From contig CAZVAR010000051.1 of NCBI GenBank assembly GCA_964625225.1, positions 1-22,868 of the forward strand: a DNA stretch of 22,868 nt, given 5' to 3'. Shown here piece after piece: positions 22,707-22,868 of this stretch (the first letter of the stretch is position 1; every line of letters begins with the position of its first letter). Below the pieces are notes generated by a model. That model was not told the DNA's origin. It saw nothing but the letters and a program-made list of their open reading frames with translations, and searched no databases. The position numbers and the translations under genes were made by a program. Origin of the DNA: CAZVAR01 sp964625225 (lineage in GTDB: Bacteria > Pseudomonadota > Alphaproteobacteria > JAJUGE01).

Positions 22707-22868
22707 CCCGGGATCCGCTCGATCTCGGCGCCGCAGGCCGCGAGCTTCGCCTCGACCCGCTCGTAGCCGCGGTCGAGGTGGTAGACCCGGTTGAGCACCG
22801 TCTCTCCTTCGGCGGCGAGGCCGGCCAGCACCAGCTACACGGAGGCGCGCAGGTCGGTCGCCATCACC
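22703..22868 (-). pseudogene. murA: murA 3' end (UDP-N-acetylglucosamine 1-carboxyvinyltransferase), with an in-frame TAG
   Basis: Only the last 55 codons are in the window. They read VMATDLRASV, then TAG at 22835-22837, then LVLAGLAAEGETVLNRVYHL and DRGYERVEAKL, ending IERIPG with TGA at 22703-22705. This is clearly the C-terminus of MurA, the first committed enzyme of peptidoglycan synthesis, and DLRAS includes the substrate-binding Arg397 of the E. coli enzyme. The codon now TAG is Ser in homologues (E. coli DLRASASLVLAG); one base change from TCG would explain it. Loss of the last 43 residues should inactivate an essential enzyme, so a base-call or assembly error 30 bp from the window edge is most likely. 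A second murA copy elsewhere would be the alternative. Confidence 0.85.

Overview
The window looks like chromosomal DNA of a high-GC alphaproteobacterium, most likely Rhodospirillales-like. The GC content is high throughout and genes are densely packed with 1-4 bp stop/start overlaps. The right end carries a gene order I know from that class (murA, DUF2948, hisG, hisD, UPF0262, low-molecular-weight phosphatase). A run of exactly 100 N at 6612-6711 shows this is a scaffolded draft assembly.

Left third (1-10418): a secretion locus. A leftward gene (25-1824) encodes an inner-membrane-anchored, Pro/Ala-rich protein with BON-like and DUF4384-like C-terminal regions. Divergent from it is a rightward operon. 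It encodes a two-partner-secretion outer-membrane transporter (TpsB, 1975-3660), a large filamentous-haemagglutinin-type exoprotein (TpsA, 3731-7311, split by the gap) and a lipoprotein with TPR repeats and a His/Cys CHAT protease domain (7338-10418). I read these four as one functional unit: TpsB exports TpsA, and the CHAT lipoprotein is placed to process, release or guard it. This is the most novel part of the window. The gap is bordered by 55-bp exact repeats, which let the missing piece be predicted as 695 bp, or 695 plus multiples of 840 bp. That restores the tpsA reading frame.

Middle (10452-17392): metabolic and transport genes. An EamA transporter and a two-domain dCTP deaminase overlap on the minus strand. 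A membrane-anchored coiled-coil protein of unknown function lies on the plus strand. A minus-strand set follows, encoding an MBL-fold hydrolase, an MFS transporter and a thiamine-diphosphate enzyme. A 398-bp non-coding stretch (17393-17790) separates this set from an orphan plus-strand GT4 glycosyltransferase (17791-19170).

Right end (19263-22868): the minus-strand cluster murA (3' end only), DUF2948, hisG (short form), hisD, UPF0262 and low-molecular-weight phosphatase. The visible part of murA has an in-frame TAG just after the conserved DLRAS motif, either a sequence error at the edge or a genuine lesion. I saw no rRNA, tRNA, CRISPR array, insertion sequence or integrase.
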